64,000 nt of DNA from Bradyrhizobium daqingense (GCF_021044685.1 NZ_CP088014.1:3210001-3274000), one strand, 5' to 3'. Counted from the first letter of the stretch, positions 18,840 to 28,054 are shown. Translations and numbers: made by a program. The notes: generated from the letters alone by a model not told the origin.

Positions 18840-19652
18840 TCACGCGTCTTGCGCCAGCGCCTTCGCGATCGACCGTAGATCCTGCCACGCCAGCCGCTTG
18901 TAGGCCGGCGAGCGCAACAGATAGGCCGGGTGAAACGTCGGCAGCGCGCGAATGGTGCGCTGGCCGGTCTCATAGTCGAACCAGCGCCCGCGCGTGCGCA
19001 TGATGCCGTCGCGCGTCGACAGCAGCGTCTGCGTCGAGGGATTGCCGAGCGTCACCAGCACATCCGGATCGACCAGCTCGATCTGGCGCTGGATGAAGGG
19101 CAGGCAGATCTGAGTCTCCTGCGGCGTCGGCGTGCGGTTGCCGGGCGGCCGCCAGGGTATGACGTTGGCGATGTAGGCGGTGGTGCGATTGAGGCCTATG
19201 GCGCCGATCATCAGATCGAGCAGCTTGCCGCTGCGGCCGACGAAGGGCAGCCCTTCGATGTCCTCGTCGCGCCCCGGCGCCTCGCCGACGAACATGACGC
19301 GCGCCTTGGGATTGCCGTCGGCGAACACCAGCCGCGTCGCGGTGTGCTTCAGCGCGCAGCCCTCGAAGCTCTGCATCAGCTCGCGCAGCGCCTCCAGTGT
19401 CGGCGCGGTGCGCGCGGCCTCGCGTGCGGACGCGATCGCAACGTCCGGTGCAGGGGCGGTCTCGCCGCGCATGACCGTGGGCGCGGCGAGCGGCCGCGGC
19501 GCCTCGACCGGAGCTGCCGCGCGCGGCGCCGGCGGTGGGGCATCCAATTCCGCCAGGCGGTCGATCGGTTCCTCCGCGAGCGCGCAGTCGACGCCGGCCT
19601 CCAGATAGAAGGCGAGAAGCTCGCGGACGGTGGGTGCGGGTTCGGGTATCAT
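18840..19652 (-). CDS. family 4-type uracil-DNA glycosylase
   Basis: 270 aa. Motif A GEAPG is at residues 123-127, then [10 protein letters not shown]; motif B HPAYL is at 241-245. It excises uracil from DNA at the start of base-excision repair. Family 4 enzymes hold a [4Fe-4S] cluster with four Cys. By alignment to the Thermotoga type, Cys99 and Cys183 remain, but the other two positions are Phe96 and Trp167 (NVIPWRPP for NVVKCRPP). The cluster is thus probably absent. An N-terminal 85-residue Pro/Ala-rich extension precedes the fold. Divergent from the ETF-QO gene, 144 bases away. Confidence 0.88.
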   Translation of the reverse strand: MIPEPAPTVRELLAFYLEAGVDCALAEEPIDRLAELDAPPPAPRAAAPVEAPRPLAAPTVMRGETAPAPDVAIASAREAARTAPTLEALRELMQSFEGCALKHTATRLVFADGNPKARVMFVGEAPGRDEDIEGLPFVGRSGKLLDLMIGAIGLNRTTAYIANVIPWRPPGNRTPTPQETQICLPFIQRQIELVDPDVLVTLGNPSTQTLLSTRDGIMRTRGRWFDYETGQRTIRALPTFHPAYLLRSPAYKRLAWQDLRSIAKALAQDA

Positions 19653-19796
19653 TGGAAAGTCTGACTATTAGTTCAGTTTAAGGCGCCTTGCACCCCCTTG
19701 CACACCGGCGAAACGCATTTCCGAGGTTGTCCTGCCCGGAAAAATCGGAAACAAGAGGGCGCAATGACCAAGGACCGTCTCAAGGGCTGAGATCAG

Positions 19797-21458
19797 ATGA
19801 GCACCGAAGAACTTCCCCCGCGCGAATCCATGGAATTCGACGTCGTCATCGTCGGCGCCGGCCCCTCGGGCCTTGCCGCGGCGATCCGGCTGAAGCAGCT
19901 CAACGCCGATCTCAATGTCGTCGTGGTGGAGAAGGGCTCCGAGGTCGGCGCGCACATTCTCTCGGGCGCCGTGATCGATCCAGCCGGGCTCGACAAGCTG
20001 ATCCCGGACTGGCGCGAGGATTCCGATTGTCCGCTGAAGACGCAGGTGAAGGACGACCGCTTTTACTGGATGACCGGCGCCGGCGCGATCAAGCTGCCGA
20101 ACTTCATGATGCCGCCACTGATGAACAACCATCACTGCTACATCGGCTCGCTTGGCAATGTCTGCCGCTGGCTGGCGCGCAAGGCCGAGGCGCTCGGGGT
20201 CGAGATCTATCCGGGCTTTGCCGCCGCTGAAGTGCTCTATGACGAGGAGGGCAAGGTCAAGGGCATCGCCACCGGCGACATGGGCATCGGGCGTGACGGC
20301 AAGCCGAAGGATTCCTTCACCCGCGGCATGGAATTGCTCGGCAAGTACACGCTGTTCGCCGAAGGCGCCCGCGGCAGCCTGACCAAGCAGCTCATCAACA
20401 AATTCGCGCTGGACGCCAAGAGCGAGCCGCCGAAATTCGGCATCGGCCTCAAGGAAGTCTGGCAGATCGATCCCGCCAAGCACCAGAAGGGAATGATCCA
20501 GCATTCCTTCGGCTGGCCGCTCGACATGAAGACCGGCGGCGGCTCGTTCCTCTATCACTACGACGACAATCTCGTCGCCGTCGGTTTCGTCGTGCATCTC
20601 AACTACGACGATCCCTATCTGTCGCCGTTCGACGAGTTCCAGCGCTTCAAGACCCATCCCTCGATCCGCGGCACGTTCGACGGCGCCAAGCGGCTCGCTT
20701 ACGGCGCGCGCGCCATCACCGAAGGCGGTTATCAGTCGGTGCCGAAGCTCAGCTTTCCCGGCGGCGCGCTGATCGGCTGCGCGGCCGGCTTCGTCAACGT
20801 GCCGCGCATCAAGGGCGTGCACAATGCGATGGGCACCGGCATGCTCGCGGCCGAGCATGTCGCAGCCGCGCTTGCCGCAGAGCGCGCCAATGACGAGCTC
20901 GTCGAATACGAGAACGCCTGGCGGTCCTCGTCGGTCGGCAAGGACCTGTTCCTGGTCCGCAACGTCAAGCCGCTGTGGTCGAAATTCGGCACCGTGCTGG
21001 GCGTTGCGCTGGGCGGCTTCGACATGTGGTGCAACACGCTGTTTGGCGCGTCGCTGTTCGGCACGCAGTCCCACCTCAAGCATGACCGCGCCACGCTCGA
21101 TCCGGCCAAGCAGCACGCGCCCAAGAATTACCCCAAGCCGGACGGCAAGATCTCCTTCGACAAGCTGTCCTCGGTATTCCTGTCCAACACCAATCATGAG
21201 GAGGACCAGCCGGTCCATCTCAAGGTGACCGACATGAACCTCCAGAAGACCTCCGAGCACGACGTCTATGCCGGTCCCTCGAACCGTTATTGCCCCGCTG
21301 GCGTCTATGAGTGGGTCGAGGAGGGGACGAGCCCGCGCTTCCAGATCAACGCCCAGAATTGCGTCCACTGCAAAACCTGCGACGTGAAGGACCCCAACGG
21401 CAACATCACCTGGGTTCCTCCGGAGGGAGGCGGCGGTCCGAACTACGAGGCGATGTAA
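19797..21458 (+). CDS. electron transfer flavoprotein-ubiquinone oxidoreductase
   Basis: 553 aa. FAD-binding dinucleotide fold near the N-terminus (DVVIVGAGPSGLAAAIRL, about residues 12-29), a long ubiquinone/FAD domain, and a C-terminal [4Fe-4S] domain with CPAGVYEW and NCVHCKTCDVKDP. It passes electrons from reduced ETF, fed by acyl-CoA and other dehydrogenases, to ubiquinone at the inner membrane. The ETF subunits are not in this window. Length equals the family norm. A start at ATG 19797 leads quickly into the FAD motif; the gene appears monocistronic. Confidence 0.95.
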   Translation: MSTEELPPRESMEFDVVIVGAGPSGLAAAIRLKQLNADLNVVVVEKGSEVGAHILSGAVIDPAGLDKLIPDWREDSDCPLKTQVKDDRFYWMTGAGAIKLPNFMMPPLMNNHHCYIGSLGNVCRWLARKAEALGVEIYPGFAAAEVLYDEEGKVKGIATGDMGIGRDGKPKDSFTRGMELLGKYTLFAEGARGSLTKQLINKFALDAKSEPPKFGIGLKEVWQIDPAKHQKGMIQHSFGWPLDMKTGGGSFLYHYDDNLVAVGFVVHLNYDDPYLSPFDEFQRFKTHPSIRGTFDGAKRLAYGARAITEGGYQSVPKLSFPGGALIGCAAGFVNVPRIKGVHNAMGTGMLAAEHVAAALAAERANDELVEYENAWRSSSVGKDLFLVRNVKPLWSKFGTVLGVALGGFDMWCNTLFGASLFGTQSHLKHDRATLDPAKQHAPKNYPKPDGKISFDKLSSVFLSNTNHEEDQPVHLKVTDMNLQKTSEHDVYAGPSNRYCPAGVYEWVEEGTSPRFQINAQNCVHCKTCDVKDPNGNITWVPPEGGGGPNYEAM

Positions 21459-21781
21459 GGCCGAATCCCGTCCAGCCCGGGCCAATGTGACCAAGGTTAC
21501 GTGGCTCTGGCGTGTGCGCACGTTCGCGTGAGAACCGGGCGGCGGAAGCGGCTCGCGGCCACGATAAGGCCATAGTAGCGGCGTCTTGGGGCGCTGTTGG
21601 CGGATTCACTTGGCCGGTCTGGGGCGTGCGGCGCGATCGCCCGGTCCGAATCCTTGCGGCGAAGCGCCAAAAGCGGCATTGTCGGCCTGACGGTTCCGGG
21701 TCCCGATGCCACCGGCCGCGTTCGCATGCGATACGGCCCTCTGCTGCAAACCCAGGCACTACCAACTCAAGGCGAGCCCTG
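21459..21781. other. gene-free region upstream of the TPR gene
   Basis: 323 bases. A near-palindrome GTGACC-AA-GGTTAC is at 21487-21500. The TPR frame is open back to 21512, but the upstream 90 codons are basic and low in meaning, and the signal peptide begins at 21782. I see no other gene or RNA. Confidence 0.45.
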
Positions 21782-23578
21782 ATGTTTTCAAATCGTTTCA
21801 ACCGCTGGACTGCTGCCGCCATCGCCCTCATGGGCACCGCGCTCGTGGCGGTCCCCGGCGCGGTCCTGGCGCAGACGCCGGACCACCCGGAGAACACGGC
21901 GGCGCAGTTTCCGACGCGAAACGATCTGAAGTCGCTGACCGGTGCCGGCAGCTATCTCGCCGCCCGCCACGCCAGCGTCGAGCGTGACGCGGCCTCGGCC
22001 GCCGCATTCTACCGCTCCGCCCTGCGCACCGACCCGAAGAACAACGAGCTGCTCGACCGCGCCTTCATCTCGTCGGTCGCCGACGGCGACATCGAGGAGG
22101 CGGTCAAGCTCGCCGAGCGCATCCTCACCATCGACAAGACCAACCGCGTCGCGCGCCTCGTCGTCGGCGTGCACGATCTCAAGCTGAAGAAGTACGCGTC
22201 GGCCCAAACCAACATCAACCAGTCGATCCGTGGTCCCATCACCGATCTCGTCGCCACGCTGCTGTCGGGCTGGGCTGCCTATGGCGCGGGCGATGCCAAG
22301 GGTGGTGTCGCCACCATCGACAAGTTGACAGGTCCCGAATGGTATCCGCTGTTCAAGGACCTCCACACCGGCATGATCCTCGAGCTCTCCGGCAAGGAGA
22401 AGGACGCCGGCACGCGCTTCGAGCGCGCCTACAAGCTCGACGATTCCATGCTGCGCGTCACTGAAGCCTATGGGCGCTGGCTGTCGCGCAACAAGGATTC
22501 CGCCGCGGCGACCAATGTCTACCAGGCCTTCGACAAGAAGCTCGCGCGTCATCCGCTGATTCAGGAAGGCCTGCGCGACACCAAGGCCGGCAAGAAGATG
22601 TCGCCGCTGGTCGATTCGGCGCAAGCGGGCGCTGCCGAAGCGCTCTACGGCATCGGCGCCACGCTGACCCGCCGCGGCGGCGAGGATCTGGCGCTGGTCT
22701 ATCTTCAACTGGCGCTCTACCTCCAGCCCAGCCATCCGCTGGCGCTGCTCTCGCTCGCCGATCTCTATGAATCGGTGAAGCGGCCGAAGATGGCGATCAA
22801 GGTCTACGAGCGCGTGCCCGCGTCCTCGCCCCTCAAGCGCAACGCGCAGATCCAGCTGGCCATCGACCTCGATTCCGCCGACCGCACCGACGAGGCGATC
22901 AAGATACTGAAGGGCGTCACGTCGGAGGATCCCAAGGACCTCGAAGCCATCATGGCGCTCGGCAACATCGAGCGCGGCCGCAAGCGGTTCAACGATTGCG
23001 GCGCGACCTATTCGCAAGGCATCGAGGTGCTCCCGGCCGGCAACGACAAGGCCAACAGCGTCTGGTACTATTATCGCGGCATCTGCGAGGAGCGCTCCAA
23101 GCAGTGGAGCAAGGCCGAGGCCGACATGAAGAAGGCACTGGAGCTCCAGCCCGACCAGCCTCATGTCCTCAACTATCTCGGCTATTCCTGGATCGACCAG
23201 GGCGTGAATCTCGACGAAGGCATGAAGATGATCAAACGTGCCGTCGAGCAGCGTCCCGACGACGGCTATATCGTCGATTCCCTCGGCTGGGCCTACTACC
23301 GCATCGGCAATTACGAGGAAGCGGTGAAGAACCTCGAGCGCGCGATCGATCTCAAGCCCGAGGACCCCACCATCAACGACCACCTCGGCGATGCCTATTG
23401 GCGCGTCGGCCGCACGCTGGAAGCCAAATTCCAGTGGTCGCATGCGCGCGATCTCAAGCCCGAGCCGGAAGAGCTGCCGAAGATCGAGGCCAAGATCGCC
23501 AACGGCCTTCCGGACGACAACTCGAACTCTTCCGCGGCGCAGGCCGAGAAGAAGAAGGACGACGGCAGGGGCGGCTGA
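21782..23578 (+). CDS. exported tetratricopeptide repeat protein
   Basis: 598 aa. A signal peptide is clear: basic RFNRW, hydrophobic AAAIALMGTALVAVPGAVL, and AQT as cleavage region (about residue 30). The mature part is a superhelix of TPR motifs; the best are near the C-terminus (PHVLNYLGYSWIDQG, DGYIVDSLGWAYYRIGNYEEAVKN in two adjacent units, TINDHLGDAYWRVGR). It is a periplasmic or lipoprotein-like scaffold; partners are unknown. ATG 21782 is chosen because the signal peptide starts there. It is followed after 110 bases by ispE, which is probably unrelated. Confidence 0.88.
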   Translation: MFSNRFNRWTAAAIALMGTALVAVPGAVLAQTPDHPENTAAQFPTRNDLKSLTGAGSYLAARHASVERDAASAAAFYRSALRTDPKNNELLDRAFISSVADGDIEEAVKLAERILTIDKTNRVARLVVGVHDLKLKKYASAQTNINQSIRGPITDLVATLLSGWAAYGAGDAKGGVATIDKLTGPEWYPLFKDLHTGMILELSGKEKDAGTRFERAYKLDDSMLRVTEAYGRWLSRNKDSAAATNVYQAFDKKLARHPLIQEGLRDTKAGKKMSPLVDSAQAGAAEALYGIGATLTRRGGEDLALVYLQLALYLQPSHPLALLSLADLYESVKRPKMAIKVYERVPASSPLKRNAQIQLAIDLDSADRTDEAIKILKGVTSEDPKDLEAIMALGNIERGRKRFNDCGATYSQGIEVLPAGNDKANSVWYYYRGICEERSKQWSKAEADMKKALELQPDQPHVLNYLGYSWIDQGVNLDEGMKMIKRAVEQRPDDGYIVDSLGWAYYRIGNYEEAVKNLERAIDLKPEDPTINDHLGDAYWRVGRTLEAKFQWSHARDLKPEPEELPKIEAKIANGLPDDNSNSSAAQAEKKKDDGRGG

Positions 23579-23688
23579 GCTGGCGCTTGATCCGGAAAAG
23601 TGTGTAGCGGTTTTCCTCGCGACAAACGCTGAACGCGTTTCCGCGGAGATCATGCGCAACGAGAATCTGAAGTTGGGGCGTGTGGCCG

Positions 23689-24573
23689 ATGTCGGCGTTG
23701 ATTGAAGAGGGGCGCGCGAAGGTCAATTTGAGCCTTCGCGTCGTCGGCCGTCGTGCCGACGGCTATCATGATCTCGAAAGCGTGGTCGCGTTTGCCGACT
23801 GCGCCGACCGGCTGACGCTGGAGCCGGGCGGCGAGCTGAAGCTCACCACCACCGGACCGTTGGCTGCGGCTTGCGGCGATACCGCCGACAATCTCGTGAT
23901 CAAGGCGGCGAGGCTCCTGGCCGAGGCGGTGCCGGGCCTGAAGCTCGGCGCCTTCGCGCTCGACAAGGTGCTCCCCGTCGCAGCCGGCATCGGCGGCGGC
24001 TCGGCGGATGCCGCGGCGGCGCTGCGGCTCCTGGCGCGTCTCAACGATCTGCCGCTCGATGATCCCCGCATTAAGAAGGTCGCGCTCGCGACCGGCGCGG
24101 ACGTGCCGGTGTGCCTCGTCTCGCGCGCCTGCGACATGACCGGGGTCGGCGAGCAGCTGTTGCCGCTGGCGTTGCCGAGCATGCCCTGTGTCATGGTCAA
24201 TCCGCGCCTGCCGGTCGCGACCCAGGACGTGTTCAAGGCGCTGGGCTTGCGCAACGGCGAGCTCTTGGTCGGCGTCACCGACGTCATCCGCGCCGCGGCC
24301 TGGCCGGAGGAGGGCCGCTCCATCGCCGATTGGATCGAGGTTCTCGAGACGGTGGGCAACGACCTCGAAGCGCCCGCGATGCGCATCGAGCCCGTGATCG
24401 GCGATGTGCTGCAAGCCTTGCGCGATTCCGGCGGCGTCAAGCTCGCCCGCATGTCCGGCTCGGGCGCGACCTGCTTCGCCATCTATAGCGTGCCGGCCGA
24501 TGCGCACGCCGCCGCCGAAAGGATCCGGCGCGATCACCCCGGCTGGTGGGTGCATGCGGGGACGTTGAGCTAG
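23689..24573 (+). CDS. ispE: 4-diphosphocytidyl-2-C-methyl-D-erythritol kinase
   Basis: 294 aa GHMP kinase. The N-terminal ARAKVNLSLRV-like block (GRAKVNLSLRVVGRRADGYH), the ATP-binding PVAAGIGGGSADAAAAL, and the C-terminal MSGSGATCFA loop are diagnostic of IspE. It phosphorylates CDP-methylerythritol in the methylerythritol-phosphate route to isoprenoids, thus feeding the polyprenyl synthase elsewhere in this window. ATG 23689 and GTG 23680 are both possible starts; ATG gives the normal short N-terminus. Confidence 0.95.
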   Translation: MSALIEEGRAKVNLSLRVVGRRADGYHDLESVVAFADCADRLTLEPGGELKLTTTGPLAAACGDTADNLVIKAARLLAEAVPGLKLGAFALDKVLPVAAGIGGGSADAAAALRLLARLNDLPLDDPRIKKVALATGADVPVCLVSRACDMTGVGEQLLPLALPSMPCVMVNPRLPVATQDVFKALGLRNGELLVGVTDVIRAAAWPEEGRSIADWIEVLETVGNDLEAPAMRIEPVIGDVLQALRDSGGVKLARMSGSGATCFAIYSVPADAHAAAERIRRDHPGWWVHAGTLS

Positions 24574-24580
24574 GTCCGAC

Positions 24581-24660
24581 CGTCATTGCGAGCGCAGCGA
24601 AGCAATCCAGAATCGCTCCGCGGTGACAGCCTGGATTGCTTCGCTGCGCTCGCAATGACG
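24581..24660. repeat. CATTGCGAG/CTCGCAATG palindromic repeat, copy 3
   Basis: Full copy: CGTCATTGCGAGCGCAGCG ... CGCTGCGCTCGCAATGACG, enclosing AAGCAATCCAGA / CTGGATTGCTT and about 18 unique bases. Between convergent ispE and hydrolase genes. Confidence 0.88.
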
Positions 24661-24674
24661 TGGATGTAGTTACG

Positions 24675-25553
24675 TTATTCCGCGCTGTCCGGGTCCAACC
24701 CGAGAAACCGCCGGATCTCGCCCAACACCTCCTCCGGCTTGTCATGCTGCAGCCAGTGGCCCGCGCCGGCGATGGTCTCGATGCGCGCGTTCGGGAAATA
24801 GCGCTCCAGGCCTGCCGCTTTTGCGCCCGCCAGAAAGCTTTCGCCGGCATTCAGCAGCAGCGTCGGGCAGGCGATGCGCGACCACAGCGCGACGTGGTCG
24901 TCCGGCCAGAGCCGGTGCGGGACGCTGGCGCGCTGATAGGGATCGAACTTCCAGCTAAAGGTGCCGTCCTCGTTCTGCCGCGCGCCATGCGTGGCGAGAT
25001 GCAGCGCGAGGTCGCGAGAGAGCCGCTTGTTATGAAGTACCATCTGCGCGGCTGCCTCCTCGAGGGTCCGGTAGCGGCGCGGCGTACGGTCGTGCAGCCT
25101 GTCGAGCTGGGCCACCCATTTGCCGATGCGCTCATGCACCGGCGGTTTTTGCGCATCCGGCGACATGGTCACACCGTCGAGCACGACCAGCTTGGTGACC
25201 AGCTCGGGGAACGATCCTGAAAAGATCAGGCTCACCATGCCGCCCATCGAATGGCCGACGAGAGTGACGTCAGGTGCTGCGATGCTGCGGATCAGCTGCG
25301 CAAGATCGTAAACATACTCCGTCAGCGCGTAGCTGCCGCCCTTGGTCCAGTCGGAATCGCCGTGACCGCGCAGGTCCGGTGCGATGACGTGGAAATGCGG
25401 CTGCAACGATCGCGCGATCACGTCCCAGCTCCGGCAATGATCGCGGCCGCCGTGAACCAGGATGGCGACGGGCGCGCTTTCGTTGCCCCAGTCCGCGTAG
25501 TGCAGCCGCAGGCCGTGCGACTCGTAATAGCGGCTTTGCGGCGCATCAGCCAT
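24675..25553 (-). CDS. alpha/beta hydrolase
   Basis: 292 aa. Oxyanion region VHGGRDHCRSW, nucleophile elbow GHSMGG with Ser, and C-terminal GAGHWLQHD with the catalytic His; the acid is probably in the LLLNAGES region. Its stop follows a C-terminal LGLDPDSAE. The start ATG (25551-25553) overlaps the end of the LysE-family gene by 8 bases, so the two are translated from one transcript. Soluble esterase-like enzyme; the substrate cannot be inferred, though the pairing with an exporter hints at a common metabolite. Confidence 0.9.
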   Translation of the reverse strand: MADAPQSRYYESHGLRLHYADWGNESAPVAILVHGGRDHCRSWDVIARSLQPHFHVIAPDLRGHGDSDWTKGGSYALTEYVYDLAQLIRSIAAPDVTLVGHSMGGMVSLIFSGSFPELVTKLVVLDGVTMSPDAQKPPVHERIGKWVAQLDRLHDRTPRRYRTLEEAAAQMVLHNKRLSRDLALHLATHGARQNEDGTFSWKFDPYQRASVPHRLWPDDHVALWSRIACPTLLLNAGESFLAGAKAAGLERYFPNARIETIAGAGHWLQHDKPEEVLGEIRRFLGLDPDSAE

Positions 25554-26178
25554 TTGCCGGCCGCCGCGCCAGCGCAAGCGAGAGACCGAGCCCCGCGATG
25601 AAGACGCCGGAGCCCTGCGTGAGACGCCGCATCAGATGCGGCCGTCCGATCAGCTGCGCGCGCGTTGCCGAGGCCATCAGCACCACCACGACGTCGGCGA
25701 GCGTGTTCAGGGCCACCGAGATCGCACCGAGCACGATGAATTGCAGCGTGGGGTTCGATCCCGCAGGATCGAGGAACTGTGGAATGAAGGCGAGGAAGAA
25801 CGCCGCGGTCTTGGGGTTCAGCGCCTCGACCAGCACGCCGTCGCGGAACGCGCGCTTGTCGCCGATGGGCTCGCCCGCGAGCGTCAGCACGCGGCCGGCG
25901 TTGCGAAACGTCTTGATGCCGAGCCAGACCAGATAGAGCGCGCCGACGAATTTCACGGCCGCAAACAGCTCGGCGCTGGCCAGGATGATCGCGGAGATAC
26001 CGAGACTGCCCGCCACCACATGAACCAGTCCGCCCAGTGCCGTGCCCGCGGTCGATGCATAACCGCTGGCGCGCCCCTCCGACAAGGTCCGTGCGGCGAC
26101 GTAGAAGATGCCGGGGCCGGGAACGGCGGCAATGAGGACAGCGGCGGCCAGGAACAGCCAGAAATTCGGTTCGATCAT
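25546..26178 (-). CDS. LysE/RhtB family amino acid exporter
   Basis: 210 aa inner-membrane protein with six hydrophobic segments. The start MIEPNFWLFLAAAVLIAAVPGPGIFYV carries the family signature VPGPG. Later EALNPKTAAFFLAFIPQF is also typical. Members export amino acids or their analogues. The frame is open 16 codons further upstream, but MIEP at 26178 is the usual start. It overlaps the downstream hydrolase and lies 56 bases downstream of the KAS gene stop, so it may be part of the same transcription unit as HxlR-KAS. Confidence 0.92.
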   Translation of the reverse strand: MIEPNFWLFLAAAVLIAAVPGPGIFYVAARTLSEGRASGYASTAGTALGGLVHVVAGSLGISAIILASAELFAAVKFVGALYLVWLGIKTFRNAGRVLTLAGEPIGDKRAFRDGVLVEALNPKTAAFFLAFIPQFLDPAGSNPTLQFIVLGAISVALNTLADVVVVLMASATRAQLIGRPHLMRRLTQGSGVFIAGLGLSLALARRPANG

Positions 26179-26234
26179 GCTGTTTTGGTAACGAAGCCTG
26201 CCGCGATTGCAAGGCTCTCGTTCCAAGACGTCGT

Positions 26235-27497
26235 TCAGCCCATCCGGCGGAAGATCACGCTCGCGTTCACCCCGCCGAAGCCGAATCCGTTGGAGATGGC
26301 ATGCTGCATCGGCATCGGCCGCGCGCTGCCTGCGACGATGTCGATACCATCCGCGCCGGGATCAGGGTTTTCGAGATTGAGCGTCGGCGGCGCGATCTGG
26401 TCACGCAAGGCGAGCACGGCGAAGATCGCTTCCAGCCCGCCGGCGGCGCCGAGCAGATGGCCGGTGGCCGATTTGGTCGCGCTGACGGCAATGCCGCGGT
26501 TGCGGCCGAACAGGGCGGCGATCGCGCCGAGCTCGCTCTCGTCGCCGGCCGGGGTCGAGGTCGCATGCGCATTGAGGTGCTGCACATCCGCGGGTGCAAG
26601 CTTCGCCTGCCGTAGCGCGATCTCCATGGCGCGACGGGCGCCGTCGCCATCGGGTGGGCCCGACGTCATGTGATAGGCATCCGCGGTCGTGCCGTAGCCG
26701 ATGATCTCCGCGATCGGTGTCGCACCGCGCGCCAGCGCATGCTCCAGCGCTTCGATCACCAGGATGCCGGCGCCTTCGCCCATCACGAAGCCGTCGCGAT
26801 CGCGATCGAACGGGCGCGAGGCGCGGGCGGGCGCGTCGTTGAAGCCGCTCGAGAGCGCGCGGGCCGCTGCAAAGCCGCCGAGGCTGACGATGTCGATGCA
26901 AGCCTCCGCGCCGCCGCAGATCGCGACATCGGCTTCGCCTGATCGGAGCATGCGCGCGGCATCGCCGATGGCCTGCACGCCGGCGGCGCAGGCCGTGACG
27001 GGCGTGCCCAGCGCGCCCCTAAAGCCGTATTTGATCGAGACATGACCGGCGGCGAGATTGGCGAGGAACGAGGGGATCGTGAAGGGCGAGAGCCGGCGGA
27101 CGCCGCGCTGCTCGGTGATGCGCACAGCCTCCGCCATCGCCGGAAAGCCGCCGACGCCGGAGGCGATGATCGTCGCGGTGCGCTCCAGTGCGCCAGCGTC
27201 CTGCGGCGTCCATCCGGCCTGCGCGACCGCTTCTGCGGTGGCGAGCAGCGCGAACAGGATGAAGCGGTCCATCTTGCGCTGGTCTTTCGGCGCGGCTGCC
27301 TGCGCGGGATCGAAGCCGCCCTCGGCGTCATCGGCCCGGTCCGGCACGCGCCCGGCGATGCGCGCCGGCAGCACCTGCGCCCATTCGGGCAACGGACGCA
27401 GTCCGCTTTGACCTGCGAGCAGCCGCCGCCACGACAATTCGACACCGCAGCCGAGGGGCGACACCGCGCCCATTCCCGTCACGACGATACGGCGCAT
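26235..27497 (-). CDS. beta-ketoacyl-ACP synthase (KAS II type)
   Basis: 420 aa thiolase-fold enzyme. The catalytic triad is complete: Cys170 in TACAAG, His311 in NAHATSTPAGD, and His347 in KSATGHLLGAAGG. It condenses malonyl-ACP with an acyl-ACP. The housekeeping fabF normally sits with acpP and fabG, which are absent here, so this is an accessory KAS, perhaps for an unusual fatty acid or polyketide-like product. It starts 1 base after the HxlR regulator stop, so both are one operon under the palindromic operator at 28032-28054. Confidence 0.92.
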   Translation of the reverse strand: MRRIVVTGMGAVSPLGCGVELSWRRLLAGQSGLRPLPEWAQVLPARIAGRVPDRADDAEGGFDPAQAAAPKDQRKMDRFILFALLATAEAVAQAGWTPQDAGALERTATIIASGVGGFPAMAEAVRITEQRGVRRLSPFTIPSFLANLAAGHVSIKYGFRGALGTPVTACAAGVQAIGDAARMLRSGEADVAICGGAEACIDIVSLGGFAAARALSSGFNDAPARASRPFDRDRDGFVMGEGAGILVIEALEHALARGATPIAEIIGYGTTADAYHMTSGPPDGDGARRAMEIALRQAKLAPADVQHLNAHATSTPAGDESELGAIAALFGRNRGIAVSATKSATGHLLGAAGGLEAIFAVLALRDQIAPPTLNLENPDPGADGIDIVAGSARPMPMQHAISNGFGFGGVNASVIFRRMG

Positions 27498-27498
27498 G

Positions 27499-28014
27499 TC
27501 AGTCTCCAGCCGGCGCGATGGCCGGGTTCATGGCTTTGAGCGAAGCGAGGCGCGCGCGCATCCCGCGGCTGGCGCGGGGGCCTGCGACCACCACCGCATT
27601 GGCGAGCGTGATCGGCCGCATGTCGGCGGCATCGACCACGACCGGATCGAGCGGGCGGACGTCGCTGCGGTTCGCCAGCAGGATGGATTCGCCCTTGGGC
27701 GCGAGATGCTTGTTGCCCCAGGCGAGCAGCGCCACGATCACCGGGAAGAAGTCCCGCGCCTTGTCCGTCAGCACATATTCGTAGCGCGGCGGTCGCTCCT
27801 GATAGCGGCGGCGGACGAACATGCCGCTTTCGGTGAGATGCGCAAGCCGCCGCGACAGGATGTTCGGCGCAATGCCGAGGCTCTGCGAGAACTCGTCGAA
27901 CTTCGTCGCCCCCTGAAGCGCATCGCGCAGGATCAGGATGCTCCACCATTCGCCGACGGTTTCCACGGCGCGGCCGACGGGGCATTCCTGGACGGACGGG
28001 GATTTGGGCTGCAT
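27499..28014 (-). CDS. HxlR-family transcriptional regulator
   Basis: 171 aa. HxlR winged-helix features are present: CPVGRAVETVGEWWSILILRDAL with Cys11, then LGIAPNILSRRLAHLTESGMF (recognition helix) and RYQERPPRYEYVLTDKARDF (wing). An extra C-terminal part of about 60 residues (LANRSDVRPLDPVVVDAADMRPI...) is present, as in several rhizobial members. It probably binds the perfect dyad 18 bases upstream of its start codon and controls itself and the KAS gene, in response to an unknown redox or aromatic/aldehyde signal. Confidence 0.92.
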   Translation of the reverse strand: MQPKSPSVQECPVGRAVETVGEWWSILILRDALQGATKFDEFSQSLGIAPNILSRRLAHLTESGMFVRRRYQERPPRYEYVLTDKARDFFPVIVALLAWGNKHLAPKGESILLANRSDVRPLDPVVVDAADMRPITLANAVVVAGPRASRGMRARLASLKAMNPAIAPAGD

Positions 28015-28031
28015 GAGCGGAACGTAGGTCA

Positions 28032-28054
28032 GTGACTTGCAAAATGCAAGTCAC
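28032..28054. promoter_or_regulatory. HxlR operator
   Basis: Perfect inverted repeat GTGACTTGCA-AAA-TGCAAGTCAC (10-bp arms, 3-base centre), 18 bases upstream of the HxlR start. The inner ACTTGCA...TGCAAGT pattern fits HxlR-type operators (often TACTTGCA-like). Autoregulation is inferred. Confidence 0.82.

Noticed and set aside
21487-21500. GTGACC-AA-GGTTAC as an operator
   Set aside because: One mismatched pair and over 280 bases from the TPR start; too weak to call.
19668-21521. 617-codon antisense open frame over ETF-QO
   Set aside because: Sense strand has complete FAD and Fe-S motifs; antisense has none.
21788-23659. 623-codon antisense open frame over the TPR gene
   Set aside because: Low complexity Gly/Arg/Val content, no signal or domain; the TPR pattern is on the plus strand.
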